From Pimelobacter simplex (lineage in GTDB: Bacteria > Actinomycetota > Actinomycetes > Propionibacteriales > Nocardioidaceae), in assembly GCF_024662235.1 (NCBI RefSeq), contig NZ_CP096276.1, positions 3,658,001 through 3,722,000 of the forward strand: a stretch of DNA of 64,000 nucleotides. The letters run 5' to 3'. Below are positions 38,537-46,149 of this stretch, in pieces. Both the position numbers and the translations under genes were made by a program. The notes under the pieces are model-generated. The model worked only from the letters and a program-made list of their open reading frames with translations, did not search any database and was not told where the DNA came from. The first letter of the stretch is position 1. Every line of letters starts with the position of its first letter.

Positions 38537-39286
38537 TCACTCCCAGCGGAACGTGCGCACCGACACGAGCCAGAGCACGCCGGCCCAGGCCGCGACGACG
38601 AGCAGGTGCCGCAGGTCGGGGAAGTCGCCCGCCATCGCCTCGGTCAGCGCCTCCGACGCGGCACCGAGCGGGGTCAGCACGACGATCTCGCGCATCACGT
38701 CCGGCATCACCTGCACGGGCAGCCACACCCCGGCGGTGAACAGCATCGGGAAGAACACGACCGTGCCGACCGCCGTACCGATGCGGCTGTTGGGCACCAG
38801 CGAGGTGATGACCGCGCCGACCGAGAACGCCGCGACGAGCGCGAGCACGTAGGCCACCAGGTAACCGAGCGGCGACTGCGGCAGCGGGGTCCCGAACGCG
38901 ACCCGGCCGATCGTGAGCACCAGCGCCGAGGCGAGGGCGACCGCGGCCGCGTGCAGCAGCGCCTGGGCGAGCAGGACGGCGCCCGGGCCGACGGGCGTCG
39001 TCCGCAGCCGGCGCAGGACGCCGGCCTCGCGGTAGGCGAACACCGCCGCCGGCATCGCCATCACCGCCGCCATGCTCATCGACATGAGCACCGCGATGGG
39101 CACGTAGATGTCGATCGTGCGCAGCCCGCCGGTGCCGGCCACGGGGTCGCTGAAGCTCGGGACCGAGCCGAGGATGGCCACGAGCGCGGCCGGGAAGAGC
39201 ACCGTCCAGAACAGCGCGCCGAGCTCGCGGCCGAACAGCCGGGCCTCGGTCCTGACGACGGCAGCGGTGGCGGTGGCGGTGGCCAT
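38537..39286 (-). CDS. ABC-2 type exporter permease
   Basis: A 249-residue integral membrane protein with about six transmembrane helices. The ABC-2 hallmarks are a long N-terminal helix, the central REAGVLRRLRTTPVGPGAVL segment and the late FFPMLFTAGVWLPVQVMP turn. Its ATG overlaps the ATPase stop by one base (TGATG). With the ATPase and two-component system it forms a stress-responsive or drug-export unit of the DesK/LnrK kind (inference). Confidence 0.88.
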   Translation of the reverse strand: MATATATAAVVRTEARLFGRELGALFWTVLFPAALVAILGSVPSFSDPVAGTGGLRTIDIYVPIAVLMSMSMAAVMAMPAAVFAYREAGVLRRLRTTPVGPGAVLLAQALLHAAAVALASALVLTIGRVAFGTPLPQSPLGYLVAYVLALVAAFSVGAVITSLVPNSRIGTAVGTVVFFPMLFTAGVWLPVQVMPDVMREIVVLTPLGAASEALTEAMAGDFPDLRHLLVVAAWAGVLWLVSVRTFRWE

Positions 39287-40206
39287 CAGACGGTCTCCTC
39301 GATCGGGGCGGCGGTGAGGTCCAGGTAGGCGGTGTCGAGCGAGCCCGCCTCGACCCGCAGGGCGTGGGGGACGACGCGCTGGCGCTCCAGGACGGGCAGC
39401 AACGCCAGCACCGTGTCCTCGGCACCGGTGACGACCACCCGGCCGTCGTCCGCGTGCACCGAGGCGACCCCCGGCAGCTCGCGCAGGGCCTCCAGGTCGG
39501 TCGCGGCCGACGGCCGGAAGGACGTCGTCGTGGCGGCCCCCGCCGCCCCCACCAGCCCCGCCGGGGTGTCGAGTGCCCGGATCCGGCCCCGGTCGACGAT
39601 CGCGATCCGGTCGCAGAGCTCCTGGGCCTCCTCCATCGCGTGCGTCACCAGCAGGACCGTGGTCCCCCCGGCGCGTACGTCGCGCACGAGCTGCCACACG
39701 TCGCGCCGGGCGCGCGGGTCGAGCCCGGTGCTCAGCTCGTCGAGGACCACCACCCGCGGCCTGCCCACCAGCGCGAGCGCGATCGAGAGCCGCTGCTGCT
39801 GGCCGCCGCTGAGCTTGGCATAGCGGCGCGGGAGCAGGTCGGTGAGTCCCAGCCGCTCGGCCAGGTCACGCCAGGGCACCGGGTCGTCGTACAGGGCGGA
39901 CCAGAGCTCGAGCGCCTCGCGCACCGTGATCTTGGCCTGCAGCCGGCTCTCCTGGAGCTGGATGCCGAGCACCCGGGTCAGCCCCGCGCGATCGGTCCAC
40001 GGGTCGATGCCGAGCACCCGGACCGCGCCGCCGTCGCCGGTCCGCAGGCCGGCCACGCACTCGACCGTCGTCGTCTTCCCGGCGCCGTTGGGGCCGAGGA
40101 TGCCGAAGATCTCGCCCTCCTCGACGCTCAGGCTGATCCCGTCGACGGCCACCTTGTCGCCGTACCGCTTGTGCAGGTCGTCGACCACCACCGCTGCTGA
40201 TGCCAT
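39286..40206 (-). CDS. ABC transporter ATPase
   Basis: A 306-residue nucleotide-binding subunit. Walker A GPNGAGKTT, Q-loop with LGIQLQESRL, signature LSGGQQQRL, Walker B VVVLDELS with Glu-Leu-Ser variation after the Asp, and the H-loop VTHAM. A C-terminal extension of about 80 residues with ASVHADDGRVVVTGAE is typical of drug/lipid exporter subunits (DUF4162 type). ATG 40206 is selected over a start 11 codons upstream. A 16-bp palindrome lies 58 nt upstream. Confidence 0.9.
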   Translation of the reverse strand: MASAAVVVDDLHKRYGDKVAVDGISLSVEEGEIFGILGPNGAGKTTTVECVAGLRTGDGGAVRVLGIDPWTDRAGLTRVLGIQLQESRLQAKITVREALELWSALYDDPVPWRDLAERLGLTDLLPRRYAKLSGGQQQRLSIALALVGRPRVVVLDELSTGLDPRARRDVWQLVRDVRAGGTTVLLVTHAMEEAQELCDRIAIVDRGRIRALDTPAGLVGAAGAATTTSFRPSAATDLEALRELPGVASVHADDGRVVVTGAEDTVLALLPVLERQRVVPHALRVEAGSLDTAYLDLTAAPIEETV

Positions 40207-40263
40207 GGGTCCAGCCTGGCCGCGCTCGGCGCGCGGCACATCGGGCAGCGGGCGGCGCGGGGG

Positions 40264-40279
40264 TCATCCGATCGGATGA
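40264..40279. promoter_or_regulatory. Perfect 16-bp palindrome before the ABC/two-component operon
   Basis: The site reads TCATCCGATCGGATGA, identical on both strands. It lies in the 110-bp gap between the GAF regulator stop and the ABC ATPase start, 57 nt upstream of ATG 40206. It is a plausible operator for the operon's own NarL-type response regulator. No clear -35/-10 pair was identified beside it. Confidence 0.5.
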
Positions 40280-40316
40280 TGCGGACGACGGCTCAGCCGG
40301 TCATCGGGACCGAGGC

Positions 40317-41561
40317 TCAGGCGTCCGCGACCGCCAGCCGCGCCTTGAGCAGCGGGATCGCCGGGTGCTTGGGCCGCCCGTCGTGGTCGAGCTGGGCGAG
40401 ACATGCCTCCAGCACCGCCGTGTCGTACGGCGCCAGCTCGCTGTAGTGCAGCACCGCATCGGGCTGGGGGTCGGCGAGGAGCGCCTCGCGGACAGCGACG
40501 GCGACGTACTCCCCCATCTCGACCAGGGCCGGGCTCTCGGTGCCCGGGAGCAGGTCGCCGCCGTAGGCCTCGACGGCGGCGGCGACCCGGCCGCGGCGCA
40601 GCAGCCCGAGCACGTGGTCGACGTCGGTCGCGATGGGCATGAGCAGGCGGTAGGGGCGGGAGGCGAGCTGGCCGGCGAGGGCGTGGCGCAGGTGCGAGAC
40701 CTCGGCCTTGAGGGTGGAGAAGGTGACCGCGTGGTCGCCGTAGAGCATGGCGTGGAGCTGGTCGAGGGAGAGGCCGTCAGGGTGCAGGGCGAGGAGCGCG
40801 AGGATCTCGTTCTGGCGGCGGTTGAGCAGCAGGCGCTGGCCGTCGACCCGGGCCTCGGCGCTGCCGAGCAGGCTGAGGACGAGGCCGGGCTCGGCCACGT
40901 CCTCGGCGCGCAGGGCGGCCTCGTCGGCGTACTGGTGGGTGCGCGGGAGCGCCTGCTCGACGAGCCGGGCCAGGACGCGGGCGGTGGCCAGGCCGATCGG
41001 GTGAGTGCGGTCCCAGGTGGTGGAGAGGTCGAGGACGCCGAGCCGGGCGCCGGTCACCGGGTCGTGCACGGGCGCGGCCCAGCACACCCAGTTGTGCACG
41101 ATCGGGGCGTAGTGCTCGGCGCTGAACACCATCGACGGGCGGTCGAGGCGGTTGGCCAGGTCGAGGGCGTTGGTGCCGACGGAGCGGTCGTCCCAGCGCC
41201 CGCCGAGCACGAAGTTCACCGACTCGGCCTTGCGCCTCATCACCCGGCCGCCGTAGGTCCACAGCACGCGGGTGTCGGGATCGGTGACCGCGACGACGAG
41301 GTCGCCGTCCTCGGCCGTGCGGCGCAGCTCCTCCTCGACGCGCTCGACGGCGATCTGGAGCGGCGAGCCCTGCCAGAAGGAGCGGGTCTCGGACTCGTCG
41401 GCCAGCGGCGCGTAGCCCACGTCGCGGGCGACGGCAGCGCCGGAGCGGTTCCAGCTGTCGAGGATCTCGGGCCGGACCAAGGGGGTCGCCGGGTCACCCT
41501 CCTCGACGAAGGTGGTCCACGCGCGCAGCGCCGCGCGCCGACGCTGGTCGAGGTCGCCCAT
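40317..41561 (-). CDS. GAF-domain transcriptional regulator with C-terminal winged helix
   Basis: A 414-residue regulator. The N-terminus has SWNRSGAAVARDVGYAPLAD as in AcoR-type activators. A GAF domain (about 80-230) has SVGTNALDLA and APIVHNWVCWAAPVHDP, probably binding a small ligand. The C-terminal region has a winged-helix/OmpR-like fold with LNRRQNEILALLALHPDGLS and LKAEVSHLRHALAG. The sigma-54 activation domain of AcoR is missing, which is usual for the actinobacterial versions. ATG 41561 is chosen, with GTG 41570 three codons upstream possible. It may govern the cox accessory genes upstream. Confidence 0.82.
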   Translation of the reverse strand: MGDLDQRRRAALRAWTTFVEEGDPATPLVRPEILDSWNRSGAAVARDVGYAPLADESETRSFWQGSPLQIAVERVEEELRRTAEDGDLVVAVTDPDTRVLWTYGGRVMRRKAESVNFVLGGRWDDRSVGTNALDLANRLDRPSMVFSAEHYAPIVHNWVCWAAPVHDPVTGARLGVLDLSTTWDRTHPIGLATARVLARLVEQALPRTHQYADEAALRAEDVAEPGLVLSLLGSAEARVDGQRLLLNRRQNEILALLALHPDGLSLDQLHAMLYGDHAVTFSTLKAEVSHLRHALAGQLASRPYRLLMPIATDVDHVLGLLRRGRVAAAVEAYGGDLLPGTESPALVEMGEYVAVAVREALLADPQPDAVLHYSELAPYDTAVLEACLAQLDHDGRPKHPAIPLLKARLAVADA

Positions 41562-41567
41562 GTCGTG

Positions 41568-41598
41568 CACAGTACCCCGCACTGTGACGCCGATCACC
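41568..41598. promoter_or_regulatory. Overlapping inverted repeats upstream of the GAF regulator
   Basis: CACAGT-N7-ACTGTG (41568-41586) overlaps TGTGA-N6-TCACC (41583-41598). The second is nine of ten bases identical to the Crp/GlxR consensus TGTGA-N6-TCACA. Both sit 7-37 nt before the ATG and after the xdhC stop, so they may mark autoregulation plus Crp-like control. Confidence 0.5.
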
Positions 41599-41617
41599 CC
41601 CGAAAGGAGGGCTGTGC

Positions 41618-42736
41618 TCAGGCGTGGATCCGGCCCGAGCGGGTGCCGAGCGGCTCGCCGGAGCCGCCCCAGCGACCGGCGACGATCTCGGCGGCGATGC
41701 TGATCGCGGTCTCCTCGGGCGTCCGGGCGCCGAGGTCGAGACCGATCGGGCTGCGCAGCCGGCCGAGCTCGTCCTCGGTGAGTCCGGCCTCGCGCAGCCG
41801 TTCCATCCGGTCGTCGTGGGTACGCCGCGAGCCCATCGCGCCGACGTAGCCGACCTCGGGCAGGCGCAGCGCCACCTCGAGCAGCGGCACGTCGAACTTG
41901 GGGTCGTGAGTGAGCACGGTGATCACGGTCCGGGCGTCGACCCGGCCGGCCTCGTGCTCGGCCTCCAGGTAGCGGTGGGGCCACTCGACGACGACCTCGT
42001 CGGCGCCGGGGAACCGGCTGGTCGTGGCGAACACGGGCCGGGCGTCGCACACGGTGACGTGGTAGCCGAGGAAGTTGCCGACCCGGGCGACCGCGGCGGC
42101 GAAGTCGATCGCGCCGAACACGAGCATCCGCGGCGCCGGGGCGAACGCCCAGACGAACACGCGCATCCCCTCGCCACGGCGCTCGCCGTCGGGACCGTAG
42201 GTGAGCGTGCCGTTGTGCCCGGTGGCGAGCAGGCCCATCGCGTCGTCGCGCACGGCGTCGTCGATGCGCGGGCTGCCGAGCGACCCGGTGGCCGGTACGT
42301 CGGGGCGCAGCACCACCCGGCGCCCGACGTACGACGGGTCGGGGTGGTCGACGACCGTGGCCACGGCGACCGGGTGGCCGGCGTCGAGGTCGGCCGCGAT
42401 CTCGCCGAGCTCGGGGAAGGTCTCGCGGCTGACCTTCTCGACGTACACGTCGAGGATGCCGCCGCAGGTGAGCCCGACGGCGAACGCGTCGTCGTCGGAG
42501 ACGCCGTAGCGCTGGAGGGCCGGCGTACCGGAGGTGGCGACCTCCTGGGCGAGGTCGTAGACGGCGCCCTCGACGCAGCCGCCGGAGACCGAGCCGACCG
42601 CCGAGGCGTCCGGCCCGACCAGCATCGACGCCCCCGGGGGCCGCGGGGCGGAGCGGAAGGTCGCGACGACCGTTCCCATGCCGACGGTCTCGCCGGCCTC
42701 CCACCACTTGAGCAGCTGGGGCAGCACCTCACGCAT
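41618..42736 (-). CDS. XdhC/CoxF-family molybdenum enzyme maturation protein
   Basis: A 372-residue protein of the XdhC/CoxI family that handles the sulfurated molybdenum cofactor for xanthine-oxidase-type enzymes. The N-terminal XdhC part has MGTVVATFRSAPRPPGASML and the conserved Cys in SVSGGCVEGAVYDLA and LTCGG. The C-terminal Rossmann part has VFGAIDFAAAVARVGNFLGY and YVGAMGSRRTHDDRMERL. It lies 6 nt after coxE in the accessory operon and should serve the form II enzyme encoded at 30836-35315. Confidence 0.9.
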   Translation of the reverse strand: MREVLPQLLKWWEAGETVGMGTVVATFRSAPRPPGASMLVGPDASAVGSVSGGCVEGAVYDLAQEVATSGTPALQRYGVSDDDAFAVGLTCGGILDVYVEKVSRETFPELGEIAADLDAGHPVAVATVVDHPDPSYVGRRVVLRPDVPATGSLGSPRIDDAVRDDAMGLLATGHNGTLTYGPDGERRGEGMRVFVWAFAPAPRMLVFGAIDFAAAVARVGNFLGYHVTVCDARPVFATTSRFPGADEVVVEWPHRYLEAEHEAGRVDARTVITVLTHDPKFDVPLLEVALRLPEVGYVGAMGSRRTHDDRMERLREAGLTEDELGRLRSPIGLDLGARTPEETAISIAAEIVAGRWGGSGEPLGTRSGRIHA

Positions 42737-42742
42737 CTGGCG

Positions 42743-43873
42743 TCATCTCCCGATCTCTTCGAGCAGCTCGGCGAACGTCGCCAGCGAGTGGCCGGCGAGG
42801 AACGCGTCGACGTGGGGCAGGACGGCGACCACCCCTTGCTGCACGGGTGCGTAGCCGTCCTTGCCGCGGTGGGGGTTCACCCAGATCACGCGGTGCGCGT
42901 AGCGCCGCAGCCGGGCGGCCTGCTCGCCGAGCAGCTGCGCGTCACCGCGCTCCCAGCCGTCGCTGAACACCACGACGACAGCGCCCCGGGCCATCCCGCG
43001 CCGCCCCCAGCGGTCGAGGAACGCCTTGAGCGTCTCGCCCAGCCGGGTGCCGCCGGACCAGTCCGGTACGGCGTCGCCGGCCGCGGCGATCGCCCGGTCG
43101 GGGTCGCGCCGGCGCAGCGCGCGGGTCAGGTGGGTGAGCCGGGTGCCGACGCTGAACACCTCGACCGCGTCGCGGCTCCCGCCGTGGGCCGCGCCCGCGA
43201 CGACCACCCGGTGGGCGAGGCGGAGCAGCGCGTCGGCGTAGCCGCTCATCGAGCCGGACACGTCGACCAGGAGCACCACCCGGCGCGGCCGCAGGCCCCG
43301 CCGGCGGTAGTGGATCCGGGCCGGCTCGCCCATCTGGCGCAGGCTCGCCCGCAGCGTGCGCGAGGCGTCGACGGCCCCCCGCCGGTGCGGCGTACGGCGG
43401 GCGGTGGGGCGGGTCGGCAGCCGCACGGGCAGCGTCGCGAACATCGCCGCCAGCCGGACCCGCTCGGCCGGGTCGAGCGTCGCGACGTCGCGGTGGCGCA
43501 GGATGTCGGCGCTGCTCGCCATCGCCTTGACCTGGTCGTCGTCCTCGGGACCGCCCGTGCCCGCCGCCTCGTCGTCGGGCAGGAGCGCGGCCGTCGGCTG
43601 CTGCTGCGCGTGGCGCGGCCGGACCGTCGGCGTCGTGTTGTCGCGCGAGAACCACTCGTCGAAGACCCGGTCGTGCCGCTCCAGGTCCTCGGGCGTCGCG
43701 CACAGCGTGGCCCGGCCCGCGGCCCGGGTCGCGCCACGATCACCGAGGCCCACGAGCGCGACCGCGTCGAGATAGGCGCGGGCCCGGTCAGGGGTGACCG
43801 CGACCCCCGCCGACCGCAGCGCGGTGGCGAAGCCGAGCAGGATCTCGTCGGGCTCGTGGACCAGCGTGGTCAT
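42743..43873 (-). CDS. coxE: CoxE-like VWA protein
   Basis: A 376-residue protein with an N-terminal helical region and a C-terminal VWA domain. Intact MIDAS VDVSGSMSGYA is followed by the conserved Thr and SDGWERGD. CoxE works with the MoxR-type ATPase CoxD to insert the metal-sulfur centre of CO dehydrogenase. ATG 43873 gives the family start MTTLVHEPDE and lies 7 nt after the coxD stop. Confidence 0.9.
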   Translation of the reverse strand: MTTLVHEPDEILLGFATALRSAGVAVTPDRARAYLDAVALVGLGDRGATRAAGRATLCATPEDLERHDRVFDEWFSRDNTTPTVRPRHAQQQPTAALLPDDEAAGTGGPEDDDQVKAMASSADILRHRDVATLDPAERVRLAAMFATLPVRLPTRPTARRTPHRRGAVDASRTLRASLRQMGEPARIHYRRRGLRPRRVVLLVDVSGSMSGYADALLRLAHRVVVAGAAHGGSRDAVEVFSVGTRLTHLTRALRRRDPDRAIAAAGDAVPDWSGGTRLGETLKAFLDRWGRRGMARGAVVVVFSDGWERGDAQLLGEQAARLRRYAHRVIWVNPHRGKDGYAPVQQGVVAVLPHVDAFLAGHSLATFAELLEEIGR

Positions 43874-43880
43874 CGGGAGG

Positions 43881-44759
43881 TCATCTCGCCAGCATCCGGT
43901 CGAGCGCGGCACGCACCCGCTCGGCGTCGTCGCGGTACTTCACCAGCGCACCGAGCGTGCGCGCGGCCGTCTCGACGTCCAGCTCGGTGGTACCCAGGTG
44001 GTGCAGCGCCCGCGCCCAGTCGAGCGTCTCGGCGACCCCCGGCGGCTTGAGCAGGTCCGACCCGGCCCGCAGCTGCTGGACGACGTCCACCACCTGCCGG
44101 GCCAGCGTCTCCCCCACCTCGGGCGCCCGCGAGCGCACGATCGCCACCTCACGGTCCAGCCCCGGGTGGTCGATCCAGTGGTAGAGGCAGCGCCGCTTGA
44201 GCGCGTCGTGCAGCTCGCGCGTGCGGTTGGAGGTCAGCACCACCGTCGGCGGCGTCGCCGCCTGGACGGTGCCCAGCTCGGGGATGGTCACCTGGAACGT
44301 CGAGAGCACCTCGAGCAGGAACGCCTCGAACTCGTCGTCGGCCCGGTCGACCTCGTCGATCAGCAGCACCGCCGGGCTCTGCTGGAGCGCGGCGAGCACG
44401 GGACGCGCGAGGAGGAACCGCTCGTCGTACAGGCTCTTCTCGGCCTCCTCGACATCGCTCCTGGTGGTCCCCGACAGCGCCTCCAGGGCCCGCAGGTGCA
44501 GGATCTGGCGCGGGAAGTCCCAGTCGTAGAGCGCCTGCGTCGCGTCGATGCCCTCATAGCACTGCAACCGGATCAGCGGCTGGTCGAGCGCCTCGGCGAT
44601 CGCCTCGGCCAGCGCCGTCTTGCCGGTGCCCGGCTCACCTTCGAGGAGCAGCGGGCGGCGCATCTCGAGGGACAGGAAGAGGACGGTCGCGAGGTCGTCG
44701 TCGCAGAGGTATCCGGTCTCCTCGAGACGGCCGGCCAGGTCGGCGACACGGGTGTCCAT
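43881..44759 (-). CDS. coxD: CoxD-like MoxR AAA+ ATPase
   Basis: A 292-residue AAA+ ATPase. Walker A EGEPGTGKTALAEA, Walker B VLLIDEVDRADDEFEAFL and sensor 1 LTSNRTRELHDALKRR are characteristic of the CoxD branch. In Oligotropha CoxD unfolds or remodels apo-CO dehydrogenase for cluster maturation. ATG 44759 gives MDTRVADLAGRLEETGY; a 14-codon extension is unsupported. A triple TTGGCA-type motif lies 24-53 nt upstream and may be its operator. Confidence 0.9.
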   Translation of the reverse strand: MDTRVADLAGRLEETGYLCDDDLATVLFLSLEMRRPLLLEGEPGTGKTALAEAIAEALDQPLIRLQCYEGIDATQALYDWDFPRQILHLRALEALSGTTRSDVEEAEKSLYDERFLLARPVLAALQQSPAVLLIDEVDRADDEFEAFLLEVLSTFQVTIPELGTVQAATPPTVVLTSNRTRELHDALKRRCLYHWIDHPGLDREVAIVRSRAPEVGETLARQVVDVVQQLRAGSDLLKPPGVAETLDWARALHHLGTTELDVETAARTLGALVKYRDDAERVRAALDRMLAR

Positions 44760-44782
44760 GGGACCAAGGCTAGGCGGTGGTC

Positions 44783-44812
44783 GTTGGCACGAGGTTGGCA
44801 AGTCTTGCCAAC
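44783..44812. promoter_or_regulatory. TTGGCA/TGCCAA inverted repeat upstream of coxD
   Basis: GTTGGCAA (44794-44801), spacer GTC, TTGCCAAC (44805-44812) form an 8-bp-arm palindrome. A third half-site GTTGGCA lies at 44783-44789. The set occupies the 64-bp gap between coxD and the small membrane gene, in the coxD promoter position. A dimeric regulator with an extra half-site is the simplest reading. Confidence 0.5.
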
Positions 44813-44823
44813 GTCACCGCGGG

Positions 44824-45024
44824 TCAGGAGATGCCGTAGTAGCGGCGCACCAGCGCGCGGCCGACACCGAAGCCGCCCAGCATGCCGACGAACCAGAGCA
44901 CGAGACCAGCGACGTACGGCAAGGCCTGGCCGAGGAACGCCGCCAGGCCCATCCCCAGGCTCATGCACCCGAGCACGACCAGCACCGCTCCGAAGCCCTC
45001 GACGACCTGGAACGCCTTCTTCAC
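44824..45024 (-). CDS. Small two-helix membrane protein
   Basis: A 66-residue protein from GTG 45024, 7 nt after the mocA stop. It reads VKKAFQVVEGFGAVLVVLGC, then two hydrophobic helices (about 10-28 and 34-54) and a basic end VRRYYGIS. No family recognised. Its tight spacing after mocA suggests co-transcription with the molybdenum genes, but its codon use cannot be judged over so short a frame. Confidence 0.6.
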   Translation of the reverse strand: MKKAFQVVEGFGAVLVVLGCMSLGMGLAAFLGQALPYVAGLVLWFVGMLGGFGVGRALVRRYYGIS

Positions 45025-45031
45025 CCCGGCA

Positions 45032-45598
45032 TCATCGCCGGTCGACGTCGCACCCCGTGGCGAGATCCCCACACTCGACGAGAACCACCTCGTCCGCGTG
45101 AGCAGCCAGGTAGTTCCGCGCTCCCCGGTCCCCCACCGCGGCCGCGGCAACCGGCGTCCAGTGGGCCCGGCCGAGCAGGACCGGGTGCCCCGGCTTTCCG
45201 TCGTACGCCGCCCGGGCGAGCCGGGCTCCCTCGGCCGCCGCGAGCACCCGGGCGACCACCGGCGCGGTGACGTCGGGCAGGTCGACAAGGTGGACGAGCG
45301 CGGCGTCGTCCGCCGACGAGCCGGCGAGCGCCTCCAGGCCGGCGCGCAGCGAGGCGCCCATGCCCGAGGCCCAGTCGGCACAGCGGACCACCGTCACCTC
45401 GGGGTCGTCGGCCAGCAGCGCGGCCGCGTCGTCCCCGCCGGCTCCGAGGACGACGGTGACCGACGAGCAGCCGCCGGCCCGGAGCACGGCCGCGGATCGG
45501 GTCAGCCAGGGCTCACCGGAGTCGTCGCGGACGAGCGCCTTGGGCATGCCCATCCGGGTGCCCGCGCCGGCGGCGAGCAGGAGGCCGTGGACGCTCAC
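45032..45598 (-). CDS. Molybdenum cofactor nucleotidyltransferase, MocA-like
   Basis: A 188-residue protein of the MobA-like NTP transferase superfamily. The N-terminal GLLLAAGAGTRMGMPKAL is the nucleotide-binding loop, followed by VHLVDLPDVTAPVV with the metal-binding Asp, and KPGHPVLLGRAHW. MocA transfers CMP to molybdopterin, giving the MCD cofactor needed by CoxL. It lies in the accessory run. Four nt overlap with the cupin gene (ATGA). Confidence 0.85.
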   Translation of the reverse strand: MSVHGLLLAAGAGTRMGMPKALVRDDSGEPWLTRSAAVLRAGGCSSVTVVLGAGGDDAAALLADDPEVTVVRCADWASGMGASLRAGLEALAGSSADDAALVHLVDLPDVTAPVVARVLAAAEGARLARAAYDGKPGHPVLLGRAHWTPVAAAAVGDRGARNYLAAHADEVVLVECGDLATGCDVDRR

Positions 45599-45921
45599 GT
45601 GGCGACGGTCAGCAGGACCGCGGCGTCGCTGAGCGCCTCGAGGTCGTGGCGCTGGGGAGGGATGGTGAGGTGGTCGCCGGTCCGGCCGTTCCAGATCTGG
45701 GAGCCGGCGTGCAGGGCGACCTCGCCGTCAACCACCTGGAGGGTCGCCTCGTCGGGGGCGTCGTGCTCGCCGAGACGGGTGCCGGCGCGCAGGGCGATGA
45801 GGGTCTGGCGCAGGCGGTGCTCGTGACCGCCGTACAGGGTGACGGCCGCGCGGCCGCTGCTGGCGGCGCGGGCCGCGTCGAGCTGCTCCTGGGCCAGCGT
45901 GGTCAGGCTCGTGGATTCCAT
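45595..45921 (-). CDS. Small cupin protein
   Basis: A 108-residue cupin. It has GGHEHRLRQTLIALRAGTRLGEHDAPDEATLQVVDGEVAL, of which LGEHDAPDEATLQVVDG is the first cupin motif (His, Glu and Gln positions), and GDHLTIPPQRHDLEALSDAAV the second. A metal site is possible. The ATG has an AAGGAG site. Its stop overlaps mocA, so it starts the accessory operon; a role in sensing or stress is only inference. Confidence 0.75.
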   Translation of the reverse strand: MESTSLTTLAQEQLDAARAASSGRAAVTLYGGHEHRLRQTLIALRAGTRLGEHDAPDEATLQVVDGEVALHAGSQIWNGRTGDHLTIPPQRHDLEALSDAAVLLTVAT

Positions 45922-46149
45922 GGCGTGCTCCTTGGGGGCTGGGGATCACGGCTTCGATCGACGATATACGCCCGGGGCGGACAGCCCGCCGGGGCGCCGG
46001 TCCGGCGACCGGCGTACCGGCCGAAAGGATGAGATCGACCTCCTGCGAACGGCCGGTCCGGCTCCGGCCTCGCGACCGATACGCCCTGGTCGCCCACCCG
46101 ACATCGTGGACCCATCGATCACTGCATCACCGCACCGAAGGAGTCACGC

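Noticed and set aside
45922..46149. Possible small gene in the cupin/membrane-protein gap
   Set aside because: Frames of 60-70 codons here (including 45903-46115 on the minus strand) lack ribosome sites and coding bias; only promoter-like AT-richer sequence near 45960 is seen.
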